64,000 bases of DNA from Paenibacillus lactis (GTDB lineage Bacteria > Bacillota > Bacilli > Paenibacillales > Paenibacillaceae), in assembly GCF_017873605.1 (NCBI RefSeq), contig NZ_JAGGKI010000009.1, positions 124,001 to 188,000 of the forward strand, in the 5' to 3' direction. Made by a program: the position numbers and the translations under genes. The notes under the pieces were generated by a model. It was given only the letters and a program-made list of their open reading frames with translations. It ran no database searches and was not told the DNA's origin. This document shows positions 1 through 7,353 of the stretch, in pieces. Numbering within the stretch: position 1 is the stretch's first letter; every line of letters begins with the position of its first letter.

Positions 1-142
1 GAACGTTTGCAATTATGCCCTGTTAACTTCTATTAACCCCCCATTTTCAAGCTCAAACGGCTTTTTCCGCTTAAAACAAAGCTTCCCAGGGTTCGACCGT
101 TTTTGACTTTGATCATATTCAGCCTATTTTTTGATCAGTATC

Positions 143-190
143 TTGCATTATTCAGTACCTAATGATATCTTATTGTTGTCAGCTACTGAA
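143..190 (+). promoter_or_regulatory. Promoter and candidate PadR operator
   Basis: A -35-like TTGCAT (143-148) is followed after 17 bases by TATCTT (166-171). An inverted repeat TTCAGTA (151-157) / TACTGAA (184-190) flanks the -10 region. PadR regulators often repress their own operon by binding such dyads, so autoregulation by the next gene is inferred. The first 142 bases of the window hold no gene that I can support. Confidence 0.45.
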
Positions 191-251
191 CAATAATCAC
201 TACCGATGGGCATCACAGACATTCATTCAATAGAAAGGAGGCTCTATTCGC

Positions 252-572
252 ATGGATGTGAGCGTCCAATTCAAAAAAGGAGTTCTCGAGCTCTGCGTCC
301 TTGTGCTCATCAACCGCAAGGATCAATACGGCTATGAGCTGGCGCAGGCCGTTTCGCGGCACATCGAGGTGGCCGAAGGCGCCCTCTACCCGCTGCTTCG
401 CCGCCTTGTGAATGAAGGCTATTGCACGACCTATCTTCAGGAATCCAGCGAGGGGCCGCCCCGTAAATATTACAGGCTTACCGACAGCGGAGTGAATTAT
501 ATGGAGGCTATGGTGAAGGAATGGAAGGCTTTTGTGAGTAATGTGACCAATCTGATCGAGGAAGGAAATTAG
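252..572 (+). CDS. PadR family transcriptional regulator
   Basis: This 106-residue winged-helix repressor has the typical PadR order: an N-terminal helix with GVLELCVLVLI, the YGYEL turn, the recognition region EGALYPLLRRLVNEG, then the wing with PPRKYYRLTDSG near residues 70-82. Length is normal for a short PadR protein. The start is supported by AAAGGAGG about 10 bases upstream. It ends one base before the DUF1700 gene, and PadR-DUF1700-DUF4097 is a common Bacillota arrangement linked to envelope stress. The ligand or signal cannot be read from sequence. Confidence 0.93.
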   Translation: MDVSVQFKKGVLELCVLVLINRKDQYGYELAQAVSRHIEVAEGALYPLLRRLVNEGYCTTYLQESSEGPPRKYYRLTDSGVNYMEAMVKEWKAFVSNVTNLIEEGN

Positions 573-573
573 T

Positions 574-1134
574 ATGACAAGACAACAGTTCATTTCGATT
601 TTGGAATCTCGGCTAGCCGCACTCCCTCCCGATGAACGGCGGGAGCTGATTCAAGACGTGGAATCCCACTTTATATTCGGCTTGCAGAACGGCCGCACCG
701 AAGAGGAGATTGCCCGCGAGCTTGGCGATCCGTTTGAAATTGCGCGGGATGCGCTTAGCGGCGGATATATTGAAGATATCGGGCTGCCTTCGGCAGCAAG
801 GAAGAAACCAACGTCCATTGGAAAAATAGCCGCTTGCACCGGCCTCGTTTTCTGCGGCATGATTGCGTATCCGCTCATTGCCGCCCTGTGGTCTTTTGGG
901 ATAGCCGTTGCAACCTTGGTGCTTGCATGCTTGGTCAGCCCGGCGCTTGTGCTTGTGGAATATATCATCAACGGCAGCTTTTATCCGGCTAAATTGTTTC
1001 TGTCGGTATCCCTGGTCGGTGTCGGCATCCTGCTTGTGTATGGCGCTCGTTCAATCTTTCGGTGGCTCTCCTGTCTTACCCGGGGCTACTCTAGCTGGAA
1101 TGTCCGGGTGATGAAAGGAAGTGACATGCGATGA
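574..1134 (+). CDS. DUF1700 (HAAS-type) membrane protein
   Basis: A 186-residue protein whose N-terminal half is a soluble HAAS/DUF1700-like helical domain (residues 1-65, with PPDERRELIQDVESHF and the ELGDP motif). It is followed by two to three hydrophobic segments (about residues 88-120 and 138-160). It starts one base after the PadR stop, and its own TGA overlaps the next ATG (ATGA), so translation is coupled. Proteins of this family are inner-membrane partners of PadR/DUF4097 systems. Their biochemical role is not established. Confidence 0.85.
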   Translation: MTRQQFISILESRLAALPPDERRELIQDVESHFIFGLQNGRTEEEIARELGDPFEIARDALSGGYIEDIGLPSAARKKPTSIGKIAACTGLVFCGMIAYPLIAALWSFGIAVATLVLACLVSPALVLVEYIINGSFYPAKLFLSVSLVGVGILLVYGARSIFRWLSCLTRGYSSWNVRVMKGSDMR

Positions 1135-1877
1135 TCAAGAAATTACTATTTGCCTTCGCGGCGGTACTGATCCTCATTGGCATCGCCGGGATGGCCGTAA
1201 ACAAATTCAAATTCGGCGAGGATCTGGTTGCCTACGAGAAACGATGGGAGCTTGAAGACACTGAAGCACTCAAGCAGTTCAGGCTTTCCAGCGGGTTCGC
1301 GACGGAGATCGCATTTGAAACAAGCAGCGATAATACCAGTTCCATTTCATTTGAAGGAACGATTAAGCAAGAGCATGCGGATATCCTTAATGCTTTCGAT
1401 CCGGCAGGCTCCGAAATCGATCTCGATTTGACTACGCCGCAGGCCATCGAGTTTCTGGGCATCAACTTCCGGTTCCCTAAAGGGAAGCTGACGGTCTCTC
1501 TCCCCGCTGACAAGGAGCTTGAAGAACTGATGGTATCCTCATTATCGAACAACATCCGCTTGAATGGCGCCTCATCCAAGCGAATCGACATCTCACTGAC
1601 TTCAGGCGATATCGTTCTGAATCAGGTGAACGCCGAGCAGCTTATGATCGAGAACATATCCGGAGACATCAAGGGCACTGGAATACAGGCAGAAACCTCC
1701 ATCACGAATCGAACGGGCAACATCCGGTTGAAAGATCTGGAAGGTCCCGCCGACGTCAGCCTGACTTCAGGCGATATCCATTTGGGACTGATTGGAAGCT
1801 CTCCCGTCAGCATTATATGCAGATCAGGCGATGTAATCGTTCGGCCGGATGCATCATTCAGGGGCGTCTATGACTGA
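1131..1877 (+). CDS. DUF4097 beta-strand repeat protein (frameshifted C-terminus)
   Basis: A 248-residue envelope protein with an N-terminal membrane anchor (residues 4-24) and a DUF4097 adhesin-like beta-solenoid marked by repeated T/SSGDI motifs (ISLTSGDIVLNQV, ISGDIKGTG, TGNIRLKDL, TSGDIHLGL, RSGDVIV). The frame stops at TGA 1875-1877. A different frame continues from about 1883 to TAG 1976-1978 with another repeat unit (RSGSVDAPDS, then VETHSGDIRIL). The last roughly 32 residues are therefore out of frame: either a real truncation or a one- or two-base error near 1866-1882. It is the last gene of the padR operon. Confidence 0.85.
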   Translation: MIKKLLFAFAAVLILIGIAGMAVNKFKFGEDLVAYEKRWELEDTEALKQFRLSSGFATEIAFETSSDNTSSISFEGTIKQEHADILNAFDPAGSEIDLDLTTPQAIEFLGINFRFPKGKLTVSLPADKELEELMVSSLSNNIRLNGASSKRIDISLTSGDIVLNQVNAEQLMIENISGDIKGTGIQAETSITNRTGNIRLKDLEGPADVSLTSGDIHLGLIGSSPVSIICRSGDVIVRPDASFRGVYD

Positions 1878-1978
1878 CGACTCGCTCCGGGTCTGTGGAT
1901 GCCCCGGATTCTCCAGGGGAAACGAACGATACGATTCATGTGGAAACTCATTCCGGAGACATTCGCATTCTCCAGTAG
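1878..1978 (+). pseudogene. Out-of-frame 3' tail of the DUF4097 gene
   Basis: Read from 1883 (CGC TCC GGG) to TAG at 1976-1978, this stretch encodes a further DUF4097 repeat ending in THSGDIRILQ. That matches the repeat grammar of the upstream protein, but the frame is offset by two. It has no start codon or ribosome binding site of its own. Confidence 0.7.
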
Positions 1979-1984
1979 GCGTCA

Positions 1985-2026
1985 TTGACAAACGATATAA
2001 AGGTAATATACTATACTTTATAAAGT
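1985..2026 (+). promoter_or_regulatory. azoR promoter with palindromic operator candidate
   Basis: A perfect TTGACA (1985-1990) and TATACT (2007-2012) are spaced by 16 bases. Just downstream is a 12-base perfect palindrome, ACTTTATAAAGT (2015-2026), placed where a repressor would block transcription. Bacillota azoreductases are often under MarR/DUF24 thiol-sensing repressors. Which regulator acts here is unknown. Confidence 0.65.
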
Positions 2027-2054
2027 CAAACTACAACAAGGAGAGTTTTCATAC

Positions 2055-2681
2055 ATGTCAAACGTACTATTCATCAAAGCCAACAACAGAGCTATCGATC
2101 AATCGGTAAGCGTGAAGATGTACCACGAGTTTTTGGACGCCTACAAGGCGAATCATCCGGAGGACCAAATTACGGAGCTTGACCTTTTCGCCGAGAATCT
2201 TCCATACTATGACAGCACCGCCATCAACGGGATGTTCAAGGCTTCCCGCGGAATCGAGGCAACGCCGGAAGAACAAGCTGCTGCTGCCAATGTTACGAAA
2301 TATATCGATCAATTTCTCGCCGCTGACAAAATCGTGTTTGCCTTCCCGCTGTGGAATATGACCGTGCCTGCCGTGCTGCATACTTATATCGACTACTTGA
2401 ACCAGGCTGGCAAAACATTTAAATATACGCCGGAAGGTGTCGTAGGACTTGTGACAGGCAAGAAAGTAGTCCTGCTTAACGCACGCGGCGGCAACTATTC
2501 CGAAGGGCCGATGGCCGCTGCCGAAATGGCTGTGAACTTCGTGATCCGCAACCTTCGCCAATGGGGCGTGCAGGATATCGAAACCCTCATCATCGAGGGC
2601 CATAACCAATTCCCTCAAGAAGCGGAAGCTATCGTGCAATCCGGCTTGGAGCTCGTGAAAAAAGCGGCTGCCGGCTTCTAA
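2055..2681 (+). CDS. azoR: FMN-dependent NADH:azoreductase/quinone reductase
   Basis: A 208-residue flavodoxin-fold enzyme of the AzoR family. It reduces quinones and azo compounds with NAD(P)H through bound FMN, usually as a cytoplasmic homodimer. Visible family signatures are the N-terminal VLFIKAN strand-loop, the FMN-binding FPLWNMTVPAVLHTYIDYL segment (about residues 95-115) and NARGGNYSEGP (about 147-157). Length matches the family. An AAGGAGAG site lies 9 bases before the ATG. It has its own strong promoter and terminator, so it is monocistronic. A role in quinone or electrophile detoxification is inferred from the family. Confidence 0.95.
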   Translation: MSNVLFIKANNRAIDQSVSVKMYHEFLDAYKANHPEDQITELDLFAENLPYYDSTAINGMFKASRGIEATPEEQAAAANVTKYIDQFLAADKIVFAFPLWNMTVPAVLHTYIDYLNQAGKTFKYTPEGVVGLVTGKKVVLLNARGGNYSEGPMAAAEMAVNFVIRNLRQWGVQDIETLIIEGHNQFPQEAEAIVQSGLELVKKAAAGF

Positions 2682-2724
2682 ACGAACTTATACCCTTTAT
2701 AACATTCCCTTACTATATAACGGA

Positions 2725-2768
2725 AACCACCTTCATTAGGCGCGTCTTGCCATGAAGGTGGTTTTTTT
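2725..2768 (+). terminator. Intrinsic terminator after azoR
   Basis: A 12-base perfect stem (AACCACCTTCAT / ATGAAGGTGGTT, 2725-2736 with 2752-2763) is followed by a T tract. Confidence 0.9.
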
Positions 2769-2856
2769 CGCAGCATCCCGCCATGCCCAGCCGCTTCACA
2801 TGAACGGGAAATGCTGTGCATGACCCAGATGCTGTTTGTTATGCTGTTTGGCCACC

Positions 2857-3162
2857 CTACACCTCTTCCCACTTGGTCCAGCGCTCCCGAGGATTTCGCA
2901 CATACATTTCCCTGTCCCTGCTCATGTACTCATGAATGATGAATTCGCGGCGGATCGTGGCAAAATCCTCATGATACGTTTGAATATAAGCATTGATTTC
3001 CTTCTCGGGATAGACTCTCCCTTCTTCCAGCTGCTCGACAAGATGCTCCAAAATAACCAGCTTCTTCTTGTATTGCGCCGGGATGTGCCGGAGCCTCCCT
3101 TCGCGGGTCATGAAGTTGTTGATGACGGAAGCCTTATATGCTTCGTTCGTTGATGATTTCAT
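2857..3162 (-). CDS. DUF2087 domain protein
   Basis: The start at 3162 gives 101 residues (MKSSTNEAYK...) and is chosen because GGAGGGG lies just upstream. An upstream in-frame ATG at 3201 lacks a site. The protein carries the DUF2087 pattern: IPAQYKKKLVILEHLVEQLEEGRVYPEKEINAYIQ, then a conserved D-F-A-T-I-R-R core and a C-terminal R-x-Y-x-R-stretch. DUF2087 is often found fused to DNA-binding domains, but here it stands alone. Function is unknown; a regulatory or nucleic-acid role is only a guess. Confidence 0.85.
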   Translation of the reverse strand: MKSSTNEAYKASVINNFMTREGRLRHIPAQYKKKLVILEHLVEQLEEGRVYPEKEINAYIQTYHEDFATIRREFIIHEYMSRDREMYVRNPRERWTKWEEV

Positions 3163-3376
3163 TTCCTTCCCCTCCTCATTCATTGAGAATGAATTTAACA
3201 AATACTAAATTTAATATTCATCTAATTTAATATTAATCTAATTTGTTTTGTTTTTCAACCCTCCATCCGCCCTCGCCACACCTTTCCAACGGGGGCTTGT
3301 CCATCCGTCTAAAGCCTTTCTGCCGGGTTCGTTCCCGGCGTCAAATCTGGATTTATCCCTGCATTTGCTGTAGGAT

Positions 3377-3382
3377 TATAAT
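3377..3382 (+). promoter_or_regulatory. -10 box of the ypdA transcript
   Basis: A consensus TATAAT lies 41 bases before the ypdA ATG. No convincing -35 is seen. The rest of the 260-base gap (3163-3376) holds no gene; its left part is AT-rich and probably carries the divergent promoter of the DUF2087 gene. Confidence 0.45.
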
Positions 3383-3423
3383 GCTGATGAAAAGCGCAAG
3401 GTATATACATAAGGAGGATCACC

Positions 3424-4407
3424 ATGCTAGATGTTCTTGTAATCGGTGCAGGTCCCTGCGGTCTGGCAGCAGCTATCGAATGCGGCCGCCAGGGACTGGA
3501 CTGCGAAATTATTGATAAGCATAATGTCGTTCATTCCATCTATCTCTACCCGACGCATATGCAATTTTTCAGTACGGCTGAAATGCTCGAAATCGGAGAT
3601 ATTCCGTTTGCCATATCGAATGACAAACCATACCGGCACGAGGCGCTCGCCTATTACCGTCGCGTCGCCAAACATTTTGGTCTGAAAATATCTCCATACG
3701 AAGAGGCCCTTACAATTACGAAGCAGCAAGACGGCAGTTTCACTGTCCGCACCCGCCGGCGAAACGGCGAAGAGAACGTGCGGCTGGCCCGTCACGTCGT
3801 CATTGCAACCGGATATTTCGATCATCCGAATTATATTGGCATCCCCGGAGAAGACTTGGAGAAAGTCACCCATTATTTCCGCGAGGCCCATCCTTATGCC
3901 GGTATGAAGACCGTCATCATCGGCGGCAGCAACTCGGCCGTGGATGCGGCTATGGAGTTGATCCGCGTCGGTGCGGAGGTCACGATGGTTTACCGGGGCG
4001 ATGCCGTATCCGAAAACATCAAGCCTTGGGTTCGTCCGCTGTTCGACAGCATGGTGCAGAAAGGGCATATCCAGCTCTATCTGCAGTCCCGTGTCGTTGA
4101 AATCACGGAGAATTCGGTCCGAATCGAATCCACCAAAGGCGAAGAGCTGCAGCTCGATAACGACTTTGTCCTCGCCTTGACGGGATTCCGACCGGACCGC
4201 AAGCTCCTCTCCTCCTCCGGCGTTCAACTGGACCAGGACATGGAGAAGCCGCTGTATAACCCGGAGACGATGGAAACGAACGTGCCCGGATTGTATGTCG
4301 CAGGGGTAATCGCTTCCGGACGCAACGCGAACGAGGTCTTTATCGAGACCGGCCGTTATCATGGGCGGTTAATCGCACAGCACTTGAATGCTACAGCACA
4401 AAGCTAA
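3424..4407 (+). CDS. ypdA: YpdA-type FAD-dependent bacillithiol-disulfide reductase
   Basis: A 327-residue NADPH-dependent flavoprotein of the YpdA family, proposed to recycle oxidised bacillithiol in low-G+C Gram-positive bacteria. It shows the FAD-binding GAGPCGLAAAIE motif (residues 8-19), the family-specific YPTHMQFFSTAEMLEIGDIPF block, a second NADPH-binding motif GGSNSAVDAAMEL (about 163-175) and a C-terminal ATG-like TGFRPD and GLYVAGV region. The AAGGAGG site fits the chosen ATG. A DUF441 gene follows after 21 bases, so they may be cotranscribed. Bacillithiol use by this organism is inferred from the family. Confidence 0.93.
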   Translation: MLDVLVIGAGPCGLAAAIECGRQGLDCEIIDKHNVVHSIYLYPTHMQFFSTAEMLEIGDIPFAISNDKPYRHEALAYYRRVAKHFGLKISPYEEALTITKQQDGSFTVRTRRRNGEENVRLARHVVIATGYFDHPNYIGIPGEDLEKVTHYFREAHPYAGMKTVIIGGSNSAVDAAMELIRVGAEVTMVYRGDAVSENIKPWVRPLFDSMVQKGHIQLYLQSRVVEITENSVRIESTKGEELQLDNDFVLALTGFRPDRKLLSSSGVQLDQDMEKPLYNPETMETNVPGLYVAGVIASGRNANEVFIETGRYHGRLIAQHLNATAQS

Positions 4408-4428
4408 GCTAATAAGGAGTGATTCCGT

Positions 4429-4872
4429 ATGGATGTAACCTCCCTCATCCTGCTTGCCATGGCTGCGCTCGGGATTATCAGCAGCAACTCGGCCGTAACC
4501 ATCGCGATGCTCGCCCTTTTGCTGATCCGGGTGACCGGCTTTCACCAAGCCTTCCCATGGCTTGAGAAATACGGCCTCACCATCGGGATCATCATATTGA
4601 CCGTTGGCGTCATGTCCCCGCTGGCTAGCGGGAAGATGAGTCTTGCGTCGATCGGCCAATCGTTCCTGAACTGGAAGTCGCTTCTCGCCATCGCCGTAGG
4701 CATGCTTGTCGCTTACCTTGGGGGCAGGGGAGCTACCCTGATGGGGAGCAACCCGACCGTCGTCGCAGGTTTGCTGATCGGGACCGTGCTCGGTGTCGCG
4801 TTATTCCGCGGGGTCCCGGTCGGTCCGCTAATTGCAGCCGGACTATTGTCCCTGTTGATCGGCAAGTCCTGA
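4429..4872 (+). CDS. DUF441 family membrane protein
   Basis: A 147-residue, almost wholly hydrophobic protein with about four to five membrane segments. It matches DUF441/YeaL-like proteins in length and in motifs such as SSNSAVTIAMLALLLIR, GVMSPLASGK and GTVLGVALFRGVPVGPLIAAGLL near the C-terminus. RBS AAGGAG lies 9 bases upstream. The function of this widespread family is unknown. It is followed by a terminator. Confidence 0.92.
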   Translation: MDVTSLILLAMAALGIISSNSAVTIAMLALLLIRVTGFHQAFPWLEKYGLTIGIIILTVGVMSPLASGKMSLASIGQSFLNWKSLLAIAVGMLVAYLGGRGATLMGSNPTVVAGLLIGTVLGVALFRGVPVGPLIAAGLLSLLIGKS

Positions 4873-4917
4873 ATGGCATTACCGTTTGATTACAGATCCT
4901 TTCATGAAACAAGTTCT

Positions 4918-4956
4918 GCCTCCTGAACGTCTTACTATACGTAGGGAGGCTTTTTC
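4918..4956 (+). terminator. Terminator after the DUF441 gene
   Basis: GCCTCC (4918-4923) pairs with GGAGGC (4945-4950), with inner ACGT/ACGT pairing, followed by TTTTT. It separates the ypdA unit from the polyprenyl-phosphate cassette. Confidence 0.75.
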
Positions 4957-5007
4957 GATTTTGTATTTATGCAAACCTATCATTTCCATTCAAAGTCAAA
5001 TTTATGG

Positions 5008-5020
5008 TATGATAGCTATC
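5008..5020 (+). promoter_or_regulatory. -10 box and palindrome before the lipid-pentose cassette
   Basis: TATGAT (5008-5013) overlaps a 10-base palindrome GATAGCTATC (5011-5020), 65 bases before the first start codon. The -35 is poor, which would fit activation or another sigma factor. Low certainty. Confidence 0.35.
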
Positions 5021-5084
5021 GTATTTTATGAAGTCTCTTCTTCTTTGAGCTTATGTACAACGTTAGATCCAGGAGGTAATCCCA

Positions 5085-5990
5085 TTGTCGTCAACTAATA
5101 CGGAATCGTCCGCTGCTCCTATGAGAAGGCTTCCCCTGCTGCTCTTCAGGCAGCTCCGACCGAAGCAATGGACTAAGAATTTACTCATTTTTGCAGCTCC
5201 TTTATTCTCCTTTGAAACGGTACATGCCCGCACGCTGCTCGATACCGTGATCGGCTTTTTTCTGCTATCCTTTGTATCCGGCTGCGTTTATATTGTCAAC
5301 GACTATGCGGACCGCGAGGCGGATCGGAACCACCCGGTCAAGAAATTCCGCCCTATGGCTTCCGGCGAACTTCCGCCAAATTTGGCGCTTGTTTTTGGCG
5401 CCCTGCTGCTCATCGCTTCCCTAGCGGTTTCTTACCTTTTGAACCCGTTGTTCACAGGTCTGCTGCTGCTCTATTTTGCGATGAATGTCGCCTACTCTTT
5501 CCGGCTGAAACACGTCGTTATCATTGATATTATGATCATTGCGGCCGGGTTCGTGCTTCGGGCGATTGCGGGCGGCCTTGTCATCCACGTGCCGTTTACG
5601 CCGTGGTTTCTCTTGTGCACGATGCTTCTCTCCCTGTTCCTTGCAATCGGGAAACGGCGCCACGAGCTTTATTTGCTGCAAAGCGACGTAGGCTCCCATC
5701 GTAAAGTGCTGGATCATTATTCGTTTGACCTGCTGGACCAGATGAGCAGTATCGTGACAACGGCGACGATCATCAGCTACTCGCTGTTCACCTTTACTTC
5801 GGGCCGAACCGTCCACCTCATGTGGACGATTCCGTTCGTCATATACGGCATGTTCCGTTATCTGTACCTGATCCACATCGAGAAGAAAGGCGGCGCCCCG
5901 GACAAGGTTCTCTTGGAGGATCGCCACATCTTGATCACCGTGATCTTATACGTGGTCAGCGTCGTCGTAATTTTAGTGAACTTTGAATAG
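5085..5990 (+). CDS. UbiA-family polyprenyl-phosphate phosphoribosyltransferase
   Basis: A 301-residue integral membrane prenyl-acceptor transferase of the UbiA superfamily. It resembles decaprenyl-phosphate phosphoribosyltransferases, which transfer 5-phosphoribose from PRPP to a polyprenyl phosphate. Supporting features are the QLRPKQWTKNLLIFAAPLFS start, the metal-binding NDYADREAD (NDxxDxxxD, about residues 71-79), the KKFRPMASGEL segment, the second conserved YSFRLKHV...D loop and GFVLRAIAGG. About eight to nine membrane spans are predicted. The start is TTG with AGGAGG ahead of it. It is the first gene of a five-gene cassette whose next member is a phosphatase, as the pathway needs. Polyprenyl length and sugar are inferred. 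Confidence 0.88.
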   Translation: MSSTNTESSAAPMRRLPLLLFRQLRPKQWTKNLLIFAAPLFSFETVHARTLLDTVIGFFLLSFVSGCVYIVNDYADREADRNHPVKKFRPMASGELPPNLALVFGALLLIASLAVSYLLNPLFTGLLLLYFAMNVAYSFRLKHVVIIDIMIIAAGFVLRAIAGGLVIHVPFTPWFLLCTMLLSLFLAIGKRRHELYLLQSDVGSHRKVLDHYSFDLLDQMSSIVTTATIISYSLFTFTSGRTVHLMWTIPFVIYGMFRYLYLIHIEKKGGAPDKVLLEDRHILITVILYVVSVVVILVNFE

Positions 5991-6023
5991 CATCTAAACG
6001 TCTTATTATAGAAGGAATGAACT

Positions 6024-6656
6024 ATGAAGCAAAAATTCGCGATTTTTGATGTTGATAAAACGGTGATCCGCACGGACTCCATGTTCCAGTTTCTAATCTA
6101 CGGGTGGAAGAAGCGACCGTCCTCGGCTCCGCACCTATTTAAGGTTGCGCTGCATTCCGCCCTGTATAAAGCGGGGGTGATGCCGGCAGAGCAGGCCAAG
6201 AGCGCATATTTTCATGCCATTCGCCATATGGACGATTCGGACCTTGAGCATTTCTATCGGACTAAAATTTTGCCTGCTATGTATCCGGAAGCGGTCAACG
6301 TCATGAAGGACAAGAAAAATCAAGGCTTCCATGTCCTGCTCGTGACCGCATCGCCTGATGCTTATATGAGATTTTTTACCGAATTGCCGTATGTCGACCA
6401 TGTGATCGCCACAAAGCTAACGTCCCGAAACGGACGCTTCACCTCGATGATTGAGGGGAAAAATTGCAAAGGGGAAGAGAAGGTCCTTCGAATCCGGCAA
6501 TATTTAGAGGATACCGGCCTCGTCATTGATTACGAACAGTCCTGCGCGTATTCCGATTCGCTGTCCGATTTGCCCATGCTGGGCTTGGTCAAGCATAAAT
6601 ACTTGATCAATCACAATTCCGCCCATGGATGCGAGGGATTAATATGGAACAAATAA
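6024..6656 (+). CDS. HAD-IB family phosphatase
   Basis: A 210-residue HAD hydrolase of the PSPase-like IB subfamily. Motif I is FDVDKTV (residues 8-14; nucleophile D9, acid D11), motif II is LVTASPD near residue 112, and motif III/IV lies in the YSDSLSDLPML stretch near residue 174. It carries an alpha-helical cap between motifs I and II. It lies 33 bases after the phosphoribosyltransferase and overlaps the next gene by 13 bases. In this context it most likely removes the 5-phosphate from polyprenyl-phospho-phosphoribose, a step done by a PAP2 enzyme in mycobacteria. That substrate is inference. Confidence 0.85.
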   Translation: MKQKFAIFDVDKTVIRTDSMFQFLIYGWKKRPSSAPHLFKVALHSALYKAGVMPAEQAKSAYFHAIRHMDDSDLEHFYRTKILPAMYPEAVNVMKDKKNQGFHVLLVTASPDAYMRFFTELPYVDHVIATKLTSRNGRFTSMIEGKNCKGEEKVLRIRQYLEDTGLVIDYEQSCAYSDSLSDLPMLGLVKHKYLINHNSAHGCEGLIWNK

Positions 6657-6985
6657 AAGCGAAGGGAGCGCCGCGTCATCTCGGCAAGGGGCTGATGATC
6701 CTGTCGGCCTTTCTGACAGCGACTGGTCAATTGTTCTGGAAGTGGGGGCATACGAATCTGTGGTACATGGCCATCGGATTTATTTGTTACGGGCTTGGCG
6801 CCTTGCTCATGATCAAGTCCTTTTCCTTGGAAAAGCTGTCGGTTGCCTACCCGCTGATGTCCATCAGCTACATCGTGGCGCTGTTTTACGGCGAGTTTTT
6901 CCTGGATGAGCCCTTAAGCATCAAAAAATTGGCAGCTGTTGCTTTGCTCGGAATCGGGGTGACCTTAACCTCCTATGAAAAATGA
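6644..6985 (+). CDS. Half-size EamA/SMR transporter (ArnE-like)
   Basis: A 113-residue protein with four predicted membrane helices and the EamA/SMR pattern (TATGQLFWKWG in helix 1, AYPLMSISYIVALFYGEFFLDEPL in helices 3-4). The ATG at 6644 is chosen because GAGGG lies 7 bases upstream; an in-frame ATG at 6629 is inside the preceding gene and has no site. It overlaps the previous and next genes. Two consecutive four-helix proteins resemble ArnE/ArnF, the heterodimeric flippase that moves undecaprenyl-phosphate aminoarabinose across the membrane. Flipping a lipid-linked pentose is the inferred role. Confidence 0.82.
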   Translation: MEQIKAKGAPRHLGKGLMILSAFLTATGQLFWKWGHTNLWYMAIGFICYGLGALLMIKSFSLEKLSVAYPLMSISYIVALFYGEFFLDEPLSIKKLAAVALLGIGVTLTSYEK

Positions 6986-7295
6986 ATGGATCCTGTATGC
7001 GCTGCTGCTTGTTATGACTCTCTTCGGCTCCTTGGGGAGCGTGCTGTTCAAAGCCTTCACGGCGAACAAGCAGCTCAAGCTGCTCCTGGCCGGGTTTATC
7101 AGCTATGGCTTGGGTGCGCTGCTTAACATCTATTTGCTTGGTCAGCTGCCTTACACGCTTGTCATGCCGGCCAACGCTCTGACCTTTCTGTGGGCGCTGA
7201 TCTTTGCCAAGCTTGTGTTCAAAGAGACCGTCGGCATCGGAAAAATAGCGGGCGTAGCTTTTATCATCTCCGGATTATTGCTCCTCGTATGGTGA
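6975..7295 (+). CDS. Half-size EamA/SMR transporter (ArnF-like)
   Basis: A 106-residue, four-helix EamA/SMR protein (GSLGSVLFKAFT in helix 1, SYGLGALLNIYLLGQLPYT in helix 2, MPANALTFLWALIFAKLVFKE in helices 3-4). Its ATG lies within the last codons of the preceding paralogue, so the two are translationally coupled. That fits an obligate heterodimer. Orientation and substrate cannot be read from sequence; the neighbours suggest a polyprenyl-phosphate sugar. Confidence 0.82.
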   Translation: MKNEWILYALLLVMTLFGSLGSVLFKAFTANKQLKLLLAGFISYGLGALLNIYLLGQLPYTLVMPANALTFLWALIFAKLVFKETVGIGKIAGVAFIISGLLLLVW

Positions 7296-7353
7296 CGGTG
7301 AGTACGCTTGTGAGAACAAATCTTAACTATTGATGGATTGGTGGAATGTGAAC

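Noticed and set aside
3427..4362. A 311-codon minus-strand frame
   Set aside because: Antisense to ypdA, which has both Rossmann motifs; no ribosome site.
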